This document shows positions 7,631 through 11,210 of a DNA stretch of 11,210 nucleotides, one piece after another. Each line of letters begins with the position of its first letter. Positions within the stretch are counted from its first letter, which is position 1. The DNA is from Sphingobacterium sp. (lineage in GTDB: Bacteria; Bacteroidota; Bacteroidia; Sphingobacteriales; Sphingobacteriaceae): positions 1-11,210 of the forward strand of contig JASLCA010000023.1 of assembly GCA_030146225.1 (NCBI GenBank), read 5' to 3'. The notes beneath the pieces are model-generated. The model was not told the origin of the DNA, ran no database searches, and saw only the letters and a list, made by a program, of their open reading frames with translations. The position numbers were made by a program, and so were the translations under genes.

Positions 7631-7692
7631 AAAAACCCTCTTGGTCGGACGAAAGTCCTTAGGCTGAGGGGGTTTTGTTTTATCTGATTTTT
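7631..7692 (+). terminator. Rho-independent terminator of fabV
   Basis: About 34 bp after the fabV stop, the A-rich arm 7631-7640 (AAAAACCCTC) pairs with 7666-7676 (GAGGGGGTTTT) apart from two extra G bases. Inside it is a second small stem, GGAC/GTCC at 7647-7650 and 7655-7658, capped by the GNRA tetraloop GAAA. T-rich sequence follows (TTTTGTTTTA and TTTTTT). The A-rich and T-rich flanks could let it work in both directions, though no gene ends here from the right. Confidence 0.85.
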
Positions 7693-7694
7693 TA

Positions 7695-7726
7695 TTTGGA
7701 TTAAATCTTGATAAGGATTATCTTTG
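7695..7726 (+). promoter_or_regulatory. Promoter of the gene at 7753 (TTTG / TATCTTTG)
   Basis: TTTG at 7695-7698 and TATCTTTG at 7719-7726 match the Bacteroidota -33 and -7 elements with a 20-bp gap, the best full promoter match in the window. Transcription would start near 7733, which is downstream of the in-frame TTG at 7708 and therefore supports the ATG at 7753 as the true start. Confidence 0.7.
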
Positions 7727-7752
7727 TCCTACAAAATTTGAACAACGTAAAC

Positions 7753-8115
7753 ATGATTTGTCCGTTAGCAGAAGTAGAAGAGGTGTTTTCATCCAATCAG
7801 GGTGCTGTATATCAATGCAGTCGCAAAAACTGCTATTGGCTGGAATTTAATCAGACCACGACCGCTTTTAAGGTTTCAGACTTCTTTCTTTTTAAGAAGC
7901 GCATCGATGCGATCGATGTGGAGGCTATGCTTGCAGATAGTTCCCGCTCCTCAGATTTTGAACTTGTTTCCCCTCACCGTACGGAGCGTTGCTTTGTGCT
8001 TTCTGTTCAGGATATTCTTAATTTAAGAGAGATTCTGGATGGTTCTAAATTTATGATACAATTAAATAGTGAGCTTAAGAAGCTGCTTCGCGGCGATGCA
8101 CATTTGGTTTTTTAA
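7753..8115 (+). CDS. Uncharacterised 120-residue protein
   Basis: I do not recognise this gene with confidence. It encodes a soluble-looking protein of 120 residues with no signal peptide or membrane segment. Cysteines lie at 3, 22, 27 and 80; the segment QCSRKNCYWLEF (21-32) has a C-x4-C pair that might bind a metal or simply be structural. The C-terminal third (CFVLSVQDILNLREILDG, then an amphipathic stretch ending KKLLRGDAHLVF) looks helical. The general plan, an early Cys-containing beta segment, a central loop and a late helix, resembles small Bacteroidota families of unknown function such as DUF6686, but that link is tentative. I chose ATG 7753 because the frame's earlier TTG at 7708 lies upstream of the predicted transcription start. 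It precedes the ferritin gene by 161 bp, and each has its own promoter. Confidence 0.75.
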   Translation: MICPLAEVEEVFSSNQGAVYQCSRKNCYWLEFNQTTTAFKVSDFFLFKKRIDAIDVEAMLADSSRSSDFELVSPHRTERCFVLSVQDILNLREILDGSKFMIQLNSELKKLLRGDAHLVF

Positions 8116-8169
8116 TTGTATTGATTCTAAATAACTTACCGAATATTCTATTTAATTTAGACTGAATTT

Positions 8170-8193
8170 GTATTGCATATTTATTATGAATAC
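8170..8193. promoter_or_regulatory. Dyad upstream of the ferritin promoter, possible operator
   Basis: GTATT (8170-8174) and CATA (8176-8179) pair with TATG (8185-8188) and AATAC (8189-8193), a 9-bp imperfect palindrome with one extra G and a 5-nt A/T centre. It covers about -53 to -30 relative to the predicted start of ferritin transcription, where an activator or repressor could bind. It does not match the classical Fur-box sequence closely. Confidence 0.35.
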
Positions 8194-8208
8194 GGCATAG
8201 CTATAGTG

Positions 8209-8216
8209 TATCTTTG
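8209..8216 (+). promoter_or_regulatory. Ferritin promoter -7 box
   Basis: TATCTTTG is an exact TAnnTTTG match and is identical to the -7 box of the preceding gene. Transcription would begin near 8223, giving a leader of about 53 nt. There is no -33 TTTG at normal spacing; that position is occupied by the dyad at 8170-8193, which suggests a regulated promoter. Confidence 0.6.
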
Positions 8217-8219
8217 TAC

Positions 8220-8240
8220 TACGTTGATACGATAAACGTA
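8220..8240 (+). promoter_or_regulatory. Inverted repeat at the ferritin transcription start
   Basis: TACGTT (8220-8225) and AACGTA (8235-8240) form a 6-bp inverted repeat around a 9-nt spacer, right at the predicted transcription start. It could be an operator that blocks initiation or a small hairpin at the 5' end of the message. The match is short, so confidence is low. Confidence 0.3.
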
Positions 8241-8276
8241 TTGATTTGATGGTTGAATTTAAGGACGCTTATAGAT

Positions 8277-8804
8277 ATGAAAGATTTATTAAAACTAAAA
8301 TCTTCGTTAGCCGAAGATATCGAGAATATATTAAATGCACAGGTTAAGATTGAAGCACATGCGTCTGCATTGTATTTAGCAATGTCGTCTTGGTGTGATG
8401 ATCAAGGGTTGGACAATTCCGCTACCTTTTTCGCTAAGCAAGCTGATGAAGAGCGTACGCATATGCTGAAATTGTTTAACTACATCAACAATCGTGGTGG
8501 GCGTGCAGTTTCTCCAGAGGTTACAAATATTCCAGTTGACTTCGAATCCTTCCGAGGTGTTTTCGAACAAACTTTAGAGCAGGAGATGTTTGTTACGGAA
8601 AACTTTAACAACATTGCTGACAAATGTATGAAAAGCAAGGATTACGTTACCTTTAACTTTGTACAGTGGTTTTTAGCTGAGCAGGTTGAGGAAGAGTATG
8701 TAGCGCGTCGTATCCTAGAATTATTTGATGTAATTGGTGAAGAAGGTACCGGCCGTTGGGAAATTGATAAGCACTTGGTAAAGGTGACTTTCGACGGCGA
8801 ATAG
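8277..8804 (+). CDS. Bacterial non-heme ferritin (FtnA type)
   Basis: Ferritin stores iron by oxidising Fe2+ at a dinuclear ferroxidase centre and depositing it inside a 24-subunit cytoplasmic shell. This 175-residue protein aligns by eye with E. coli FtnA (165 residues). The ferroxidase ligands are all present: Glu26, Glu59 and His62 (in QADEERTHM), Glu103, and Gln136 and Glu139 (in AEQVEEEY), along with Tyr33 and the FtnA-like segments LYLAMSSWC (32-40) and FNFVQWFLAEQ (126-136). The motif order is that of FtnA; the heme-ligand helix pattern of bacterioferritin is absent. I chose ATG 8277 (MKDLLKLKSS) rather than the upstream in-frame TTG at 8253, because a long family N-terminus is not needed. 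It is flanked by its own promoter and a strong terminator, so it is probably monocistronic. Control by iron or oxidative stress is likely from its role, but no regulator was identified. Confidence 0.96.
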   Translation: MKDLLKLKSSLAEDIENILNAQVKIEAHASALYLAMSSWCDDQGLDNSATFFAKQADEERTHMLKLFNYINNRGGRAVSPEVTNIPVDFESFRGVFEQTLEQEMFVTENFNNIADKCMKSKDYVTFNFVQWFLAEQVEEEYVARRILELFDVIGEEGTGRWEIDKHLVKVTFDGE

Positions 8805-8823
8805 TCTCCCCTAAATGTATTTG

Positions 8824-8856
8824 TAATGGGCTGCTTCAATTTGAAGCAGCCCATTA
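8824..8856 (+). terminator. Perfect hairpin terminator after ferritin
   Basis: Bases 8824-8839 and 8841-8856 are perfect reverse complements (16 bp formally; in practice about a 13-bp stem with a small A/T loop), starting 20 bp after the ferritin stop. The stem is G/C-rich in the middle (GGGCTGCTTC). The following ATTGTTTAT is T-rich but not a strong U-tract. The symmetry means it could act on either strand. Confidence 0.85.
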
Positions 8857-8922
8857 TTGTTTATACGATAACATATATTTTGTCGTTGTAAGATTAAGCT
8901 TTACTGAGTTTCATTTTTTTTG

Positions 8923-8930
8923 TATCTTGA
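8923..8930 (+). promoter_or_regulatory. Weak candidate promoter box for the outer-membrane protein gene
   Basis: TATCTTGA is a degenerate TAnnTTTG (four of six fixed bases) 26 bp before the GTG start and just after a run of eight T. It would give a leader of about 20 nt. No -33 TTTG is seen at the right distance. Confidence 0.25.
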
Positions 8931-8955
8931 ACTCAGAAGTGTAAAGACCGTTTTT

Positions 8956-11210
8956 GTGCAGAAAAATAAGTATCTGATTTTTTTTCTCTTAAGTAGTTGC
9001 CTAATGCTTTTAAATTTGGATCTTTTACAAGCTCAATCAAATTTAAAGCAGCTGCATGGTTATGTCCTTGATACAGCCGGTATGCAGCTTAAGGGGGTTA
9101 CAGTGCGGCTAACTACCAGCCTTGATACAATGGTGATGGAGTCTTCCTCTTCGGGCTACTATAGCTTTAAAAATATTAAGGGCAGCGATGTGCGCCTATC
9201 CTATAGTATGTTGGGGCTCCAGATTTTATCCAAGTCCATACCTCTCAATGAGGGGGTATCCAGTATCCTAATCCCAAATGTTACCCTAGAGCCTCAAAAC
9301 TCCCTAATTGAGAATGTCTATATTGTTAAGACCATTCCTATAGTGTACTCTCAAGATACCATTCAATACAATATGGATGCCTTTAATTTTCGTCCAAACT
9401 CTCTTTTAGAAGAAGCATTAAAGCAGCTGCCCGGTATTCAGGTGTCTAGAGATGGGACGGTTTATGCCCATGGTAAGCCTGTTTCCTCGGTGCAGGTGGA
9501 TGGCAAGAAGTTTTTTGGTGGGGATGTGCTGACTGCTACTCGGAATTTGCCAGCAGACTTTATTAAGCGCGTGCAGGTGATTAATTATTATGGCGATTAT
9601 AGCACCGACAATGGCATTCGTAATGAGGAGCCGGATAAGATCTTAAATATTGTCTTGCGTGAGGATAGCAAGCGTATTGCCTTTGGACAAGCTACAGCTG
9701 GCGGTGGGACGCAGGAACGTTTCTTGGGGAGTATTGGTATCAACCGGTTTAATGATGGTCAGGAGCTTTCCTTTCTAGGCTCTGTAAACAATACGAATAC
9801 CAGCCTATTTTCTTTTGGTTCGCCGAGTGGGGCGGGAGAAAGGGAGAAATCCCTGATTGATGTGATTGACTTTGTGGATCCTACGGATGGTACAAATCAA
9901 GTGCAATCCATGGGCCTAAGCTATTCTGACAATTTTAGCGATCGTACCCAGTTTAATGCGAACTATAACTTTACCCGTAAGGAGAATGTGACCTTGGGGA
10001 ACTCTATCCTACAATCCAACTATGTGGGGAATGTGATTTCCAATAAGGAGGCTTATCAACGGAACAACGATGATAATTACCACCGCTTCCTACTTGAGTT
10101 TAAGCAGCAGTTTAAAAACAACGATATTTTGGAAATAAAACCCGTGTTCTCTTTTAATAAAGTTTTTACGGGCAATAGCAAGCAGCGGGATGTTACAAAT
10201 AACAGGCTTTCTACCTTTGGAAATTACCGAGATACCTCGGTAAATAAAAATCCCAACTTGGATGTAGACCTAATTTATTCCAAAGCCTTTAAAAAGGTCG
10301 GGCGGAGATTACTTGGTAATGTAATGCTCAATTTTAATAGTAACGATCGCTTGGAGCATGTTCGGGATAGTTACCTATTGATTGATTCTACCAACAAGGT
10401 CGCTAGCCGTTCACATGTTGAGCAACAATTGTTTATTCAGCAAAACAATGGATCGGATGGCGTGAAAGCCTCAGTTTCTTATGTAGAACCCTTCTCTAGC
10501 TATAGCTTATTAGAGTTGATTTATGATTATGAATATACCAAGATGAATACCAAGCGTCTGGTAGAGGATAAGTTGAAGACGGAATCCTTTGGGCAGTTTT
10601 ATTATGTAGATTCTCTGGGGGTTAATTACAATTATAAGTTTGTGAGCAGTAGGGCTGGATTAAACTATCAATATAGTCCCAATAAGAAGTTTCGTGCCAA
10701 TATTGGCTTTGCTGTACAGCCCTTAAAGCTAAGCGGCTACCTGCCCCGAGAAGATCAGCACTACACCTATTCCAATGTGAATTTGGTGCCAACGACGGGC
10801 TTTAAATGGCGCTTTACAGATGAGTTAGATTGGAGTGTGGACTATATGGGTAAGAATAATCAGCCCAGTTTTTTACATATTATCCCTATTACGGATAATA
10901 GCAACCTGCAGAATATTATTATAGGGAATCCGGAGTTAAAGGCTGAATTTTCGAATCGCATATCCACCATGTTGCGGAAGTTTATTACCAATAGAGGTCA
11001 GTATTTTGAAACCAACTTTGCCTATAATTTTGTAAGCAATAAGATTGTCTCCGACAAGAAGTCTTTACAGAATTCTACTATTCAAGAGACTAGCTTTAAA
11101 AATGCAAATGGCTACTACGACTTAAAATGGTACTTTTTATTTAATACTCCACTTTTTAACGAAAATATTCAGGTGGACTTTGTGGGCAATACAGATTACT
11201 ATAATAATCT
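8956..11210 (+). CDS. Outer-membrane beta-barrel protein of TonB-receptor type (CarboxypepD_reg-like + plug-like + barrel), C-terminus cut by window edge
   Basis: The frame begins at GTG 8956 and is open to the right edge, about 751 residues seen. No in-frame ATG precedes the mature protein except one inside the signal peptide. The GTG start gives a convincing Sec signal: MQKNKY, a hydrophobic core, and LLQAQ at 23-27. Residues about 32-112 form a CarboxypepD_reg-like domain (LHGYVLDTAGMQLKGVTV, then SSGYYSF). Next comes a plug-like region with LLEEALKQLPGIQVSRDGTV (150-169) and VQVDGKKFFGGDVLTATRNL (179-198), then ADFIKRVQV, a signature of the large Bacteroidota family of outer-membrane barrel proteins (OMP_b-brl_3 type). 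The remainder is rich in alternating aromatic and polar strands. Family members are usually about 900 residues, so perhaps 150-200 are missing. It differs from SusC: it lacks the LYVIDGxP and LKGPSAAALYG signatures and has no SusD partner in view. The cargo is unknown. Confidence 0.9.
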   Translation, partial: MQKNKYLIFFLLSSCLMLLNLDLLQAQSNLKQLHGYVLDTAGMQLKGVTVRLTTSLDTMVMESSSSGYYSFKNIKGSDVRLSYSMLGLQILSKSIPLNEGVSSILIPNVTLEPQNSLIENVYIVKTIPIVYSQDTIQYNMDAFNFRPNSLLEEALKQLPGIQVSRDGTVYAHGKPVSSVQVDGKKFFGGDVLTATRNLPADFIKRVQVINYYGDYSTDNGIRNEEPDKILNIVLREDSKRIAFGQATAGGGTQERFLGSIGINRFNDGQELSFLGSVNNTNTSLFSFGSPSGAGEREKSLIDVIDFVDPTDGTNQVQSMGLSYSDNFSDRTQFNANYNFTRKENVTLGNSILQSNYVGNVISNKEAYQRNNDDNYHRFLLEFKQQFKNNDILEIKPVFSFNKVFTGNSKQRDVTNNRLSTFGNYRDTSVNKNPNLDVDLIYSKAFKKVGRRLLGNVMLNFNSNDRLEHVRDSYLLIDSTNKVASRSHVEQQLFIQQNNGSDGVKASVSYVEPFSSYSLLELIYDYEYTKMNTKRLVEDKLKTESFGQFYYVDSLGVNYNYKFVSSRAGLNYQYSPNKKFRANIGFAVQPLKLSGYLPREDQHYTYSNVNLVPTTGFKWRFTDELDWSVDYMGKNNQPSFLHIIPITDNSNLQNIIIGNPELKAEFSNRISTMLRKFITNRGQYFETNFAYNFVSNKIVSDKKSLQNSTIQETSFKNANGYYDLKWYFLFNTPLFNENIQVDFVGNTDYYNN

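Noticed and set aside
8253..8279. TTG start extending ferritin by eight residues
   Set aside because: The extension is not needed for the four-helix fold, and the ATG at 8277 gives a normal N-terminus; a TTG start is rarer.
8277..8804. Bacterioferritin instead of ferritin
   Set aside because: Motifs such as WCDDQGLDN, QADEERTHM and FNFVQWFLAEQ follow FtnA, and the heme-binding methionine helix of bacterioferritin is not present.
8986..9003. Lipobox-like LSSC in the signal peptide of the right-hand outer-membrane protein
   Set aside because: The cysteine sits in the middle of the hydrophobic core and is followed by more hydrophobic residues and a standard QAQ cleavage site, so an ordinary signal peptide fits better.
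1..11210. Possible mobile element, CRISPR array or defence system
   Set aside because: No transposase, integrase, phage gene, regularly spaced repeats or nuclease/helicase genes were seen; the genes are metabolic, iron-storage and envelope genes.

Overview
The window looks like a chromosomal segment of a member of the Bacteroidota, most likely Sphingobacteriales (a Sphingobacterium- or Pedobacter-like organism). The evidence is a SusC/SusD outer-membrane nutrient-uptake pair, a second CarboxypepD_reg-like/beta-barrel outer-membrane protein, a SusD lipoprotein with a Bacteroidota-style surface-export motif after its lipid cysteine, and several promoter boxes of the phylum-specific form TAnnTTTG. 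Classical Shine-Dalgarno sites are mostly missing. The lineage below phylum level is an inference from protein style and moderate G+C.

Layout. The left half is read leftward. Positions 1-1133 hold purM (purine synthesis), whose C-terminal end is cut off by the window edge. Positions 1134-1354 are intergenic and contain the likely purM promoter and a dense block of interleaved inverted repeats. Positions 1355-6085 hold a two-gene susC-susD operon, transcribed susC first with a 6-bp gap. Positions 6086-6397 are a divergent regulatory region carrying a susC promoter box, a leader hairpin and the fabV promoter. The right half is read rightward: fabV (enoyl-ACP reductase, fatty-acid elongation) closed by a strong terminator, a 120-residue protein of unknown function with its own promoter, a non-heme ferritin with its own promoter and a perfect hairpin terminator, and finally a TonB-receptor-like outer-membrane beta-barrel protein that starts at GTG 8956 and runs off the right edge.

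How the genes relate. Only susC and susD form a clear functional unit: SusC is the TonB-dependent pore and SusD its surface lid. No glycoside hydrolase, protease, sigma/anti-sigma pair or two-component regulator accompanies them here, so the substrate cannot be named. The other genes look like independent units of core metabolism (purM, fabV), iron storage (ferritin) and envelope function.

I found no CRISPR array, prophage, insertion sequence, tRNA, rRNA or recognisable defence system. The least explained parts are the intergenic structure at 1270-1325, the structured susC leader, the two dyads around the ferritin promoter, and the small uncharacterised gene at 7753-8115.
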